Positions 49,051-60,404 of a stretch of DNA of 64,000 nt are shown in pieces. The DNA is taken from assembly GCA_037043235.1 (NCBI GenBank), contig JAWRVZ010000079.1, positions 1,836,001 to 1,900,000 on the forward strand, in the 5' to 3' direction. The notes beneath the pieces are model-generated. The model had not been told where the DNA came from. It was given only the letters and a program-made list of their open reading frames with translations, and did not search any database. The translations under genes and the position numbers were made by a program. The stretch's first letter is position 1; every line of letters begins with the position of its first letter. Source of the stretch: Rhodeus uyekii (lineage: Eukaryota; Chordata; Actinopteri; Cypriniformes; Acheilognathidae).

Positions 49051-50938
49051 CCTTATTATAATTTTTGTTGGTTTTCCCCTAGAGTCCTATAGAGTGGAAT
49101 TTAAATAATTAAGTGAAAAATTCTGCAACAAGCTTTTATTGTGTATTGGTAATATACAGAGTACAGACTTAATATTACAATTTGCAATGTTGCTATCCAT
49201 CTTACCACCTGTCAAGCATGCACACCTCCTAATTGTGTTCCATAATGGATTGTTTAATCTGCTTCCTGTCAGGTATTATGGTATATGATGTTATTAACAT
49301 TTGTACTATCATTCCTATGATTGTGTAGCTGCACTTGGGACGTTAGAATTTGAACTGAGGTATGAGAGAGCAACCAGTTCACTCCTCTGTACCATCATCA
49401 GAGCCAAGGTAATGTCCATCTCACACCTCTGCAGTGCACTACACACTCACACCTATCCGTGACTCACACTGCAAAAACCTGCAGGTGATTTACCCTTTAG
49501 CAGTTTGTTCTACTTCAACAGGGCTCCTACCTTTGTGTCTTTATATATTTTTAGTTTAGCATTAATTTATGTAGCATTTAAATGGCTTGTTTTTTGTTTA
49601 GGGTCTGAAACCCATGGATTTTAATGGCCTGGCAGATCCTTATGTCAAACTTCATCTTCTACCTGGAGCCTGCAAGGTGAGATCTGTTTGGAGTTATTCA
49701 ACTTTACTATATGAGACAGATTTTTATACGGCATTTTAGTGTGATATGTATATTGTGTGATATGTATATTGATATCCCTAAATCTATGCCCTTGTTTCAG
49801 GGTGGTATGTTTCAACCAAACCACCATGATATAACCGTGTATGACTGTACTCTTTACACAATATATGGCCAAGAAAACGAGAAAAATCAACAACATCCAA
49901 ACACCAAACCCATATGTGTTTGTTGAACATTTAATGAACATTTGTTGAACATAAAACTATGGGAAATAATAAAGAATTGATCTACCCTAACAGCTTCCCC
50001 TTTTCTAGAGAAACTTCTATTAGATGTTGGAGCAGGTATGCCGGGATTTATTCCCATTCAGACACAAGAGCATCAGAGAGGCATTGATGTTGGGTGATGG
50101 GGCCTGACTCACAGTCGGCGTTCCAATTCATCCCAGTAGTGTTCAATGGGATTCAGGTTCAGGCTTTGTGCTTGTCACGTTTTTCTACACTATTTCATTA
50201 TAGATCTTGCTTTGTGCACAGTATTATCATCCTGGAACAGAAAAGCACGCTCTTCAGACCGTTCCAAAAATTGTCTTCAGTGGAATTAAGGAGTCTAGCC
50301 AAAAACATAAATTATAAAAGGATGTCAAAATATGTTTGGCCATATTGTGTTTTTTTTTTTTTTAAGAAAACATAAATTTAAAATGATAAAACCTAACAAA
50401 GCAGTAACACTTTATTTACATCTAGAATATCTTCTACTTTAAATTCAGAAACAACTACTACAAAAAATGTTTAATAACTTTCAAATTTGGTGATAGTAAG
50501 ATGTTTTTGAAATAAGACTCTTATTCTCACCAAGGCTGCATGTGTTTGATAAAAAAAATAGAAATATTGTTAAATATTATATACATTTAAAATAACTGTT
50601 CTTTTAAAGATATATTTTAAAATGTAATTTATTCCTGTGATATCAAAGCTGAAATTTCAGCATCATTACTCCAGTCTTCAGTGTCAAGTGATACTTCAGA
50701 AATCATTCTAATATAATGATTTGATGCGCAAGAAACATTTCTTATTATTATCAATGCTCAACAGTGATGTTTAATATTTTTGTGGAACTGAGATTAAAAA
50801 AATCAGCATTATTTGATAAATAGAAAGTTTAAAATAACAGCAGAATTTAAAATATTATATTATATTATATGTATATATATATTATTATTATATTATAAAT
50901 GTCTTTACTGTCAAATTTGACCAATAAACTGTATATGT

Positions 50939-50969
<31 letters not shown>

Positions 50970-50987
50970 CATACACTGCCATTCATA

Positions 50988-51020
<33 letters not shown>

Positions 51021-53211
51021 CATCAAATAATTAAGATATTCTAAGATCTCTTATATAAATGTCTTTATTTTCTGTATAAATAATGTGACAGCAGTTCAAA
51101 TGTTTTATATTCACAGGCCAATAAACTGAAAACCAAAACTGTACGAAATTCTCTAAATCCTGTTTGGAATGAGACTCTTACTTACGTTGGCATCACGGAG
51201 GAGGATATGCACAGGAAGACCCTGAGGTTAGTGAAGACATCTGTGCACCCTTGAATCCGTCTTATTTTATGGGTGACTCCAAGCTGGCAAATCTATTCTG
51301 AATATGTCTCGAAAATCTTTCTATCAGAGAGCAGTGAGCAGTTTGACAGTAGCCTGTATATCTTGCTTCAACAGTATGTGTGTAGGTGTGTGACAGATAG
51401 TGCAACTGCTTAGCAGACCTTCTTTTCCCTTATGAACCTTCAGGAATGATCTAGCTTCTTGGTGCAACTACTATTGTGCATGTCTTGGAAATTCGGCATA
51501 TATTTAGCCTGAATATTTCTGCAGTGCTGAAAGATGCTCTTCCTGACTGCTGCAGCACTTAGGTTTGTCCTGTGATTATCCAGAGAAAATTGCCTGTGTG
51601 CTCATGTTATAAATGAACAGTATCCCCTGGCAATACAGGACTAAGACTGCTGGCGTTTTCAGACTTTTTTCCAGTTGTGGGGTGACAGTAGTCTGAGAAA
51701 AGTCATTTAGCCAGTTATCTCCAAGGGAGAGTAAAGGAGCAGAGGAGAGTGTCGGTTCCACAAAAACGCAAGCAAACCTTTGAAAAAAAGAGAGCAGGCG
51801 CTTACTTCCGACCAAACAGGCGAAGCCAGAAATATCACCCTAATCCCATTCATAAATATACATTTCTGTCTGAGCCATTTCCAGCTCTTGCTGCTCTGCG
51901 GGTGGTATTTTTATAGCCTTTTTTTTATCACTTTTGCCCATACTACCTTTACAACTTTAATGTTTATCTTAGCTCTCCTTCCAGTATAATTGAATAACTC
52001 TCTCACTCTATTTTGTTGTTGTTGTTGTTTTTCTCAGGTTATCAGTGTGCGATGAGGATAAACTGACTCATAATGAGTTTATTGGAGAGTCTCGTGTGGC
52101 CCTACGACGTGTGAAACCAGACCAGACAAAACGTTTCTACACCTGTTTAGAACACCCACCTCCTGTAAGACACACACAAACACACACACACCTAGTCAGT
52201 TACCTAGCCAGTCTGTAAGAACACTGCGTGATCTAAATGTCACATCATTGTGATCAATGCCTGATCTACATCTAATTAATATAAGCTTGTTCTAACTAAT
52301 CAAAATAACTTTCTTAACCAGTTGATGTTGTAGATTGATAGAAACTTAATTTTCTAGAATGCATTACCTGTGTTTAATTTCTTTGAATTGAAATTCAGTC
52401 GATTCCAGTCATTCTTCACTTCTAAATTTTACTTAACCCTGTTGAAAACAGAGAAAAGGAAATACCCAATTTGAACATTTTAAGTTTTGATAGTATATTG
52501 TGATGTAATATAACATATTAATATTCAACAAATTAACACATTAACATTAATTTAATTATTAAGATAGATTCTGAAAGTGAATTAAAGGCATGTTGGAAAG
52601 ATCACCATTAAGTACCCATAAAAACCCAATTTAATTGCCATGAGAGATCTTCAACAAGAAATACTTATCCATTTACATTTACATTTATGCATTTGGCATA
52701 AAGGAGCATATTGAATCTGTTTATCCACCAATAAGAGAAGATTCCAATGATTTTATATCAAGTACCATCTCTAAAACTGCAGTTTTTTTTAAGCAGTGTT
52801 GCAGTCAGGGCATGATCTAAATGCTGCGCTGTACATTTAGCTAAAAATAAAATGCATTCCAAGTTGCTGTCGGTTAATTTAGAATTGATGGATGTACTTG
52901 CACCTCGATTGGACATGTTTATGAAAGTAACTTGTCAATTATGATAAGCCCTTCCTCAGTTATGAATGCTGCCATCTTTAGTGTTTCCTATAATCAGTGT
53001 TAGGAAGTCACAGTTACTGCAAAACTAAAAAATTAGCTTTTTTCCCCCACATCTGTTAACATCGACTGTTTGAATGTAGCAAATGACAAATACTTACAGA
53101 CACTCTGCCCACTTCATCTCTCTTCGTCTCCATTCTGTCCGTGTCTCGCAGTTTCCCTCTCCTACAGCCATGGGAGCAGCACTGCGAGGGATTTCCTGTT
53201 ACCTACGAGAG
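45603..53211 (+). CDS. doc2a: double C2-like domain protein alpha, first six coding exons (3' end outside window)
   Basis: Exons 45603-45918, 49329-49408, 49602-49676, 51117-51226, 52038-52164 and 53152-53211 give 256 residues with correct phases. Residues 9-38 (ISIQEHMAIDVCPGPIRPIR, then QISAYFPR) are the conserved Munc13-interacting segment. A Ser/Pro/Gly-rich linker follows, about residues 40-105. The C2A domain runs from LGTLEFELRYERA to the LEHPP end. Its Ca2+ loops are intact: KPMDFNGLADPYVKLHLLPG carries two Asp, and SVCDEDKLTHNEFIG two more. The last exon (AMGAALRGISCYLRE) is the C2A-C2B linker. DOC2 proteins are high-affinity Ca2+ sensors on synaptic vesicles that promote asynchronous or spontaneous release with SNAREs. 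C2B exons were not found in the remaining 10.8 kb, so they lie to the right. The alpha paralogue is chosen from the 16p11.2 context. Confidence 0.9.
48972..49046. repeat. (TA)n-(GT)n microsatellite in doc2a intron 1
   Basis: Alternating AT words (ATATATACTGTATATATG) grade into about 19 GT units. Confidence 0.95.
49857..50350. mobile_element. Tc1-derived remnant with inverted ends in doc2a intron 3
   Basis: ACACAATATATGGCCAAGA at the left faces TGTTTGGCCATATTGTG at the right, the terminal word of a well-known fish Tc1 family (CACTATATGGCCAAAAGTAT). Between them are reversed pieces of the transposase end, including TCACAGTCGGCGTTCCAATTC and CAATGGGATTCAGGTTCAGG. Most of the coding part is deleted. 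Confidence 0.7.
50500..50935. repeat. dispersed repeat family, copy 4 (doc2a intron 3)
   Basis: Contains CTCACCAAGGCTGCATGTGT, ATTCCTGTGATATCAAAGCTG, CAGCATCATTACTCCAGTCT, AAGAAACATTTCTTATTATT and AATGTCTTTACTGTCAAATTTGACC in family order. CA and GT microsatellites follow at 50939-50963 and 51000-51020. Confidence 0.75.
52672..52703. repeat. SINE tail fragment in doc2a intron 5
   Basis: CATTTACATTTACATTTATG followed by CATTTGGC is the reversed 3' tail of the fish tRNA-SINE type seen at 12655-12785. Only about 30 bp remain. Confidence 0.45.
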
Positions 53212-55184
53212 GTACTCTACCCCAAAACCACCTGTTTTCTATCCATCTCTCTCACAACGAAAAAGACATTTAACAAAGCGCTGACATTTCTGGATGCTAG
53301 TTCGCGATGACGTTTTAAATAATGTCTGCTGATTAATGCTCTCACACTCAAATGTTTTCACATTGGGATCTTAACTCATTTGCATTTCAATAAGAACATT
53401 GAGCACATTATGATAAGTGGGACGGAAGAAATTGATTAGCATTTTCATTACCATCCAAAATTGTTTTCAACATCCTAAGCGCGCCACCATGAAGAATACC
53501 GGAAAGTAAAAAGGACATGAGGATGAGGATGGGGTCGGTTTAGGAAAGGGCAGACATGTGGATGTAGTATCTGTGCATTTCCATGTTTAAAGTAAATCCC
53601 TGCTCTGTCTGTCAACAAGAACGAATGTGGCATCCATAAATTAGAGATAAGATTAGCTAAATGGCATTGCGGCCCCCAGAGAGATAAGATTCAATTCTTT
53701 ATATATAACTTGGTGTTGTAGAGCACTTATGTTGCCAACGCCCCTTCTTGACAATTTCATGATAGAAGCTGCTGAACAATGAGCCAGAGAGGAATGAGGC
53801 AGTGAGAGAGGAAGAATTCAGACCCTTTTCTATGATTTTTTTATTTAAACATGGATGTAGAAACAATCAATAATGGGATGGGATGCATGGCACATGAAAG
53901 CTAATTACATAACAGTAATGAAAGCATGCAAATGGACTCTAGCCACACTAAAGTTACTGTTTACTCATTGTTTTTGCACGTACATTCGTTTGATTAGTGC
54001 TCAAACCACTTATTTTATATTCATCCCTCACTCTGTTTCTCATTTCTGTCATTAATAAACTAATAAAAGATAAATTAGAAAGGACAGAGGCGGCAGAACA
54101 CTTTGGTGCTCACCTGAAAGCATCAGAGATTTCTGGAGACCAGAATAATAACATTTTCAAAGGAAGGGGAATGATTATGTGAGAGAAAAAAACACGGAGA
54201 ATGCCACAGACAGCGTAGACAGGGAAGATGAAGAAAGAGGGAGCGAGAGGTTACAGGGTTATGAATGGACAGAGGGTGCCAGATGAGTGACAGACCACAC
54301 ACTCACAGGTCTCTGGAGGAAGAGAACAAGAACTGACAGGGGAAAACTGCTGAACTGCTTAGAGGGATTACAGAGACAGTGATGGTTCGGGGGGGTGGGT
54401 TGCCAAATGAAATGATGTTAAAGGGACAGTTCACCCAAAAATAAAAGAATTCTAGAGCAAATAAAACCATTTACGTACCCTCATGCCATTCCAAAAGGAG
54501 ATGTTAGGCAACTGTAACTGTTATAGGCCAGCAAGAGCTGTGTGTGTGTAAACTACACTCCCCTGATCTCAAGTGGCACCCTAGTGACTGGCGCTAGAGG
54601 AGACCACAGCTCGAAGCAGGTTCAATTTTAATGCAAGTTATGCCATTTGAAGCTATTCAAGTTATGCCATTTGAAGCTATTCAAGCTGTTCCCTTAAATT
54701 AAGTCAATATTCTTGAAACTCTTTAGCATGACAGGCCCTGCCCCTATTAAATATAAGTACCCTTTAGCATTCTTTTAAAAAGAGTACTTATTAAAGAAAT
54801 AATAATCTTAAAAGATTTAACTTGAGCGCAAACTGAATGTAATGTTTTTGGGCACCTAATTGCAAATAAATGACAATGTATTATAGTTTAAATCTATATT
54901 AAATGCAATTATAGCGGTTTGTCTTCTGACTGCTTGACTGATCATCAACGAGTGAACTATGAGTCGTGGGAAGCCTCTTCGGAAAAGTGTTTTGCGAGTT
55001 ACGGTGCGTCATCGGTGGTTGCTGGTTTCCTGCTGCAGAGTTGCCAGATTCACACAGCTGCAGGCTCAGTCCTGTTGAGTTGTCCTGCAACCTTAAAGAG
55101 AGAATTAACCAAAAAGGGCAAATACGGGTGTCACCCTGCATCTTTTTAAAAGATGTAATTTCACCCGTGTGTTTCTGACTGCAG

Positions 55185-56450
55185 TCGTTACCTGGACTCA
55201 TCTGATAGTCACGATCACTGCCTCACGTGTCTTGGCTTAAAGCACGCTGAGGTGGCGTTCGTGGATGAGTCATGCACCCACTGCGGGAAGATGACCATCT
55301 TTGTGCTGCGGTGAAGTCCCCTCTCCAATCCCTCGAACTAGTTCCTTTGTTGACCAGCAGAGGGCTGCTTTGGTGAATAGGCAGGGTGCCTATGAGGATC
55401 ACAGTGGGGGCAAACCTAATGAGCCAATCTCCGTGGGCCCCTCACTCCTCTTGCACACCACAAGCTGTGGCGTTTCCGGATGTGATTGCCTGTCCTTCTC
55501 ATCGGGGACCCAGTGTTTCAGTCAGAGCTTTGGTGGAGGATCAGACGTTGATCGCTGTATCAGAGGGTGGGCTAGAGTCGTCCAGGGATGAAGACTTGTT
55601 TGAGTCTGACCCAGAGCTGATGGCATTTCTCAGAGACAGGGCACCCTCTGGCTCCCGAGTCCAGACCTCTGGAACCTCCATGTTTGGTCTCTGGATGGGA
55701 CACAGAGGACTTATGTGACCTACCTCAAACTGTAGTTGACACCATGTGTTCTCTCTCTACGAGGCTCGACTACACCTTGAAGGGGAACCTGTTTGTCAAG
55801 TAGTGCTCTTCTCACAGAGAAGACCCCCGTAGATGTCAGGGCCATGCTTTGGGCTGGAGCGAAGGCTGTGTCCACCCTGAAAGTCTATGTTGCTGCTATT
55901 ACCACACATCTAGATGCAGTAGATGGCAAGTCTGTGGTATGACCTGATCATGAGGTTCCTGAGGGCCGCAAGAAGGTTAAATCTTCCTCGCCCTCACCTC
56001 GTACTCTCTTGGGACCTCGCTCTCATGCTATCTGCCCTGCAGAGAGTCCCTTTTGAACTTCTTAAGTTTATAGAGCTTAAGGTCATGTAATTAAAGACAG
56101 CACTCCTAACTGCACTGGCTTCCATCAAGAGGGTGGGGGACTTGCAGGCTTTTTGGTTGACAAATAGTGCCTGGAATTTCCAGATAGTTGTACTAAGAAA
56201 CTAGATAATTCCTGAAGGTTAAGCAAAAGAAAGGTTTTCTTTGCAGTCGCACTCTCTGTCACACACCTACACCTACTGTCGAAGCAAGATATGCAAGAAG
56301 TGTCCCATCACGACTTTCAGGGATCAGGTGGTGAACTTGCAAGTGCTCCCCCAGGGAGAGACAGACCCAGCCCTAGCTCTGTTCCGCCCTGTCCGCACTT
56401 TGCATCTGTACTTAGACCGAACGCAGAGCTTCAGGACCTAAGACCAGCTC
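55185..56450 (+). mobile_element. DIRS-like tyrosine-recombinase retrotransposon, decayed, internally deleted
   Basis: A gag-like zinc motif is readable at 55210-55315: HCLTCLGLKHAEVAFVDES, then CTHCGKM (CxxC...CxxC), as in ORF1 of fish DIRS-type elements. Further on, in broken frames, come LKVYVAAIT (about 55878) and ASIKRVGDLQAF (about 56118). These match the start of the DIRS tyrosine recombinase and the segment with its first catalytic Arg. Reverse transcriptase, RNase H and the methylase-like region are missing between the two parts. No split direct repeats were found, so the borders are approximate. Confidence 0.6.
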
Positions 56451-58650
56451 ATTGTCTGTTATGGAGGACACCAGAAGGGAAAAGCCCAAGCAGAAGACCA
56501 GACGTGCCCCTGGGTATCAGTAGTGTCACTTCCTGCTGGGCGCTGGTGCACAGCGTCTCCCTGCCATTTAACAGTGTAATAATGTAGCTAACTTTCACTA
56601 ATGGACCCTTTCTCAATACCTAATACACCATTTATTGAAAAATAATACTTAAACAATATTAGCCATTATAAAATTATACTATGTTTGTACAATAGCAAAT
56701 AAACAAGCAAACAGTTCAGTCAACAGTACAAAAGCAGCACTAGTTATAATACTAAATAAAAATATTTATAAATAAAGTTATAAAAAATTAATTTTGCCCT
56801 TGGCCAAATTGATTACGCTGGAACAAATATTAGATTAATAAGGCCAAAGATTGCCTGGTTGATATACCCAAAATGAATTATACCTTATATTTAAAATTAT
56901 CTATATGAGATTCAGTGGCAAAATTCCCGAGGGGCTGAGATAAAGCTATTCTTGCCGGGTACATTTGTGCTGAATGGCCACTCTGACTGCCTGAATCTCA
57001 CGGCTCTGAAAATGTCTAAACAAATTGTCAAATATGCATTATATTTAGATCTAAATAAATACATTCTCACCTAAAAAAAACCCTCTTAAAACATGTGACA
57101 ACAACTGCTGACAAATTATGGTGGTTTGCTCGTCTACCATGACACTCTCTGTGAGAAATGCTACAAACGGTGAAACGATTCTCATGGTGATAATGATATT
57201 GCATGCCTGGAAAAGTCTCTCAGCCAACAATATATACAGGGTGAATGAAGGAAAATTGGGCCACATTTTGTTAAATGTGTCAATTAGATACCTAGATGTT
57301 TTCTTTTTTTTTCTTTATTACTTTTTTAAATTTAAGTCTATCAAAGTTAAGTCTAACAAAAATGTTCCTGTATCTTAATTAAAAACACATGATATATTAA
57401 CACATTTATCAAACATTTTCAACAAAACCCAAAAGCATATGGCCTGGGCTAGGAGTAAAATTAATCAGTAAACTTAATGTTTTGTAAAATTCAAAACAAC
57501 TGATAGAACATGTGTTAATATTACATTTGATTAAATCTGAATATCAGAATATTCAGAAATCAGAAATGGCTGAAAGATGACATCTATAACATTAAAATAC
57601 AGCACATGCAACAACAAATAGGCTAACAAAAACTGATTAAGAGGAACATTTAAAATGGTAGCCCAACAATATTGTAAAACCTTTTTTCTGTCTATGTTTT
57701 ACACACTTTAAATACTCCTTCTGTGTTGGAAGTCATGAGGAAGAGTATATTGACAGACCTTTAATTTTTAGATGAACTATTCCTTTAAAATGTAATAAAA
57801 TGTAACAAAAGAAAAATTGTGGTGGAAGAGAACAAACTCCAGACACAATGGTATAGGATCAAAAAGTCACAGATAGAGTTTATGGTGCAATAGTCACTAT
57901 GTTTATTTAAAGCTCTTGATTTGGTGTTATTATGGGCACACATACAGCTTCTGGTAGAGGCTGATGACTGGTGCCACACCATCTGGCTGCTAATCACGTA
58001 AATCTGAATATGAAAGCTGTGCGAGTGTGCATATATGTGTGTGCGTGTGCCCAGCCTCATTGCGCACCTGTTTACCTGCCGGATACACCCACTCATTATC
58101 ATTAGTGAGTCTGCATGATGGAGGTCATTAGTTTAAAACCTCATGGAGCACAGCAGCCAAAAGCCCAAGCAAATCATGCTACAACATTTAAACCGCACTA
58201 AATTAATTTATCCCGTTCAAAAATGCCATTGGCATTTTAATTAGTCGAAGAAACTTGCACTGTCAGAGAAAAGCCCCAGCTATGCCACCATCTGCTTCTT
58301 TGGAACTAACTTGCCTAAAAATTCTAGGAAAATATCTAATATTATTATATGACGTTTAAATTTTATTACTAATTAATTGATTAAACTGAAACATTGTTCT
58401 AACACCTATTATGTATCTTAACATTGCATATTTATCTGTGCCCTGGGGCATATTCTTCGAACCTCGCTAACTCGTTTAGCTGGATTAGATTGTTGCCGAT
58501 TTTGCATGATCTTGGATTGTTCGGTTCTTCGACGCTCATCCGGGACTGGTTGTCATAGTAACAGGTCCGTTGAACTGAACCTGCTCGGGAGCAGGCTTAC
58601 TTCAAGATGGCAGGATTAGATAACGGCTTTATAAGCGGAAGTGATGTGGG

Positions 58651-58901
58651 TGTTACACTTATTCCATGCAATGTGATCTTGTCTTGTCTGGGTTAGTCAT
58701 TTGTTGTCATGGTGTCTAATGGGTTTAATTATGTTCAGGTGTTCCTAGTTAGTTTCCTCATTTCCTGTGTGTATATAGTCTACCTGTTTTGTTCATTCCT
58801 TGTCGGTTATTGTTTGGTGTTACAAGCTCCTGAGTTCTGCCATTAAAGGGGATTTATGTTTATCAGCCGCTTTCGTCAGCTCCTTCCGAGTCAGTGTGAC
58901 A
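58651..58901 (+). repeat. 5' LTR
   Basis: Begins TGTTACACTT and ends GTCAGTGTGACA. A TATA box (TATATA, 58772-58777) and an ATTAAA signal (58842-58847) suggest U3 58651-58801, R from 58802 and U5 to 58901. Confidence 0.9.
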
Positions 58902-58912
58902 GAATAACCGAC
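58772..58912 (+). promoter_or_regulatory. LTR TATA box, predicted self-primer and primer-binding site
   Basis: The TATA box starts at 58772. GTCGGTTATT (58802-58811), 30 bp further, is the predicted first 10 nt of the transcript. AATAACCGAC (58903-58912), directly after the LTR, is its exact reverse complement. This reproduces the self-priming arrangement described for Tf1 and sushi elements. Confidence 0.65.
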
Positions 58913-58948
58913 CAAGGCTAAGTCGCCTACAAAGACTTTTTTTTCTCA

Positions 58949-60199
58949 ATGGATCAATTCCATCCCCGGTCCGGACAGCAGACGCAGGCCGCCACGTCCT
59001 GGCTCCCGAGCGGCGCGTCCACGCCATGGATCCCGGGCGCCACGTCCACGCCATGGATCCCGGGCGCCACGTCCACGCCATGGATCCCGGGCGCCGCGTC
59101 CACGCCATGGATTCCGGGCGCCGCGTCCACGCCATGGATCCCGAGCGCCGCGTCCACGCCATGGATCCCGGGCGCCGCGGCCACGTCATCCAGACAGCGG
59201 AAGTCGGCTGATGAGTCCACCCCAGAGTCTGAAAGGGAAACTAACCTGAATCAATGGCCAACGGATTCGACTCCCACCCATATCCCCACCCCCATCTCTT
59301 CACTCTCCTCGCCGGTTCCGTCCGGGAATATGGATATTCCGGTCCCGTCCGGAAATCTTCAGTCTATGGTCCTGCCTGACTCCCTGATCCCGTCTTCCCC
59401 GCTGGTCATGGCCAGCCCCCTGGATCCGTCGACTCCAATGGTGTCATCGAAACCTTCAGCTCTGTCCTCACAACCGACTCTATGCAGTTCGTCAGCTCCG
59501 CCTCAGGCTTCAATTACACCAGCTCAGCGTGAGACCGAGTTTCCGGCTGCACATAGGACCTCCAGTCCCAGGTCCCCATCTCGACCCATCAGCCCATCGA
59601 CCTCGCTTCGGCTCTGCATGTCCTCGCCGCCTCCGTGGTCCGTCTGCCCTGTGACTCCGCTGGACTCGTTCGTCTCTCCAGGTCGGCCTCCGACGATCGT
59701 AACTCAGCCTCCGCCACGGACTTCCGGGATTTCGGCGATGCCGAAACCCTCCACCCCTACGGCGTCATCGGGCTCCTCCCTTTCTCCGACCTCCCTGTCA
59801 TCCTCACTCACCACAGCATCGTCCAGGTCATCCGAATCCCCGTCACCATCTCAGCCTCGCGACCCAGCAGCTCTGCCTCGGGCTTCAAGGCCATCGAAGG
59901 TCCCCGGGTCCATCGGCCGCTCTGCTTCGCCGGTCCATCCACACAACTTGGTTCCGCCCCCGTCGATCGGCTCCCGTGTTCCGCCCAAAGCTCCACCCTG
60001 GCTCCTCCCACCGGCGGTACCACCATGGGGTTTTTCAGTGACTCCTGATTGTCCTTACCAACTTCCAGCGCTACGCCCACCTCCGAAGCCTCCTCCCTCT
60101 TCAGTTGGACATTTAATCGGTGCGAGGACGCACCTTGCCGAGGGGGGGTGTAATGTTACACTTATTCCATGCAATGTGATCTTGTCTTGTCTGGGTTAG
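58949..60199 (+). CDS. 416-codon Pro/Ser/Thr-rich frame of the LTR element, function unknown
   Basis: The frame starts 47 bp after the 5' LTR (MDQFHPRSGQQTQ) and stops 46 bp inside the 3' LTR. Residues 24-77 are six copies of a nonapeptide, STPWIPGAA or STPWIPGAT. The remainder is disordered, dominated by Pro, Ser and Thr (SSSLTTASSRSSESPSPSQP; LRPPPKPPPSSV). There is no zinc knuckle, aspartic protease motif or RT motif, no signal peptide and no membrane helix. The start MDQFHP is in the position of gag in autonomous elements, so it may be a gag replaced by captured or expanded sequence. Alternatively the frame is open only because GC-rich repeat DNA has few stops. Expression is not shown. 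Confidence 0.5.
   Translation: MDQFHPRSGQQTQAATSWLPSGASTPWIPGATSTPWIPGATSTPWIPGAASTPWIPGAASTPWIPSAASTPWIPGAAATSSRQRKSADESTPESERETNLNQWPTDSTPTHIPTPISSLSSPVPSGNMDIPVPSGNLQSMVLPDSLIPSSPLVMASPLDPSTPMVSSKPSALSSQPTLCSSSAPPQASITPAQRETEFPAAHRTSSPRSPSRPISPSTSLRLCMSSPPPWSVCPVTPLDSFVSPGRPPTIVTQPPPRTSGISAMPKPSTPTASSGSSLSPTSLSSSLTTASSRSSESPSPSQPRDPAALPRASRPSKVPGSIGRSASPVHPHNLVPPPSIGSRVPPKAPPWLLPPAVPPWGFSVTPDCPYQLPALRPPPKPPPSSVGHLIGARTHLAEGGCNVTLIPCNVILSCLG
59018..59179 (+). repeat. 27-bp tandem repeat, six units, in the LTR element
   Basis: Unit TCCACGCCATGGATCCCGGG plus CGCCACG or CGCCGCG, six copies with few substitutions. The unit length is a multiple of three, so frames on both strands stay open across it; this explains several long overlapping shadow frames here. 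Confidence 0.95.
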
Positions 60200-60404
60200 T
60201 CATTTGTTGTCATGGTGTCTAATGGGTTTAATTATGTTCAGGTGTTCCTAGTTAGTTTCCTCATTTCCTGTGTGTATATAGTCTACCTGTTTTGTTCATT
60301 CCTTGTCGGTTATTGTTTGGTGTTACAAGCTCCTGAGTTCTGCCATTAAAGGGGATTTATGTTTATCAGCCGCTTTCGTCAGCTCCTTCCGAGTCAGTGT
60401 GACA
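60154..60404 (+). repeat. 3' LTR
   Basis: Same 251 bp as the 5' LTR with no difference seen on reading. It is preceded by the polypurine tract and followed by the GTGGG duplication. Confidence 0.9.

Larger units (their letters stand above)
58651..60404 (+). mobile_element. non-autonomous Ty3/gypsy-type (Tf1/sushi-like) LTR retrotransposon
   Basis: Two 251-bp direct repeats (58651-58901 and 60154-60404), TG...CA bounded and identical on reading, enclose 1252 bp. The target duplication is GTGGG (58646-58650 and 60405-60409). A polypurine tract (GAGGGGGGGTG, 60140-60150) lies just before the 3' LTR. There is no tRNA-type TGG primer site. Instead AATAACCGAC two bases after the 5' LTR pairs with GTCGGTTATT inside the LTR. 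No protease, reverse transcriptase, RNase H or integrase is present; the only long frame is 58949-60199. GC content is well above the flanks. Matching LTRs indicate recent insertion, with proteins supplied in trans. Confidence 0.85.

Noticed and set aside
54899..55201. Minus-strand 100-codon frame
   Set aside because: No motif, overlaps the DIRS relic on the other strand, and composition is that of unselected DNA.
58863..59220. Minus-strand frames with MAWTRRPGS-type repeats
   Set aside because: Shadows of the 27-bp tandem repeat, which is open on both strands because the unit is a multiple of three.
59635..60048. Second plus-strand frame of 137 codons in the LTR element
   Set aside because: Out-of-frame shadow of the longer 416-codon frame in GC-rich DNA; no independent motif.
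58651..60404. Complete endogenous retrovirus
   Set aside because: No gag zinc knuckle, protease, RT, integrase or env; the internal part is only 1.25 kb.
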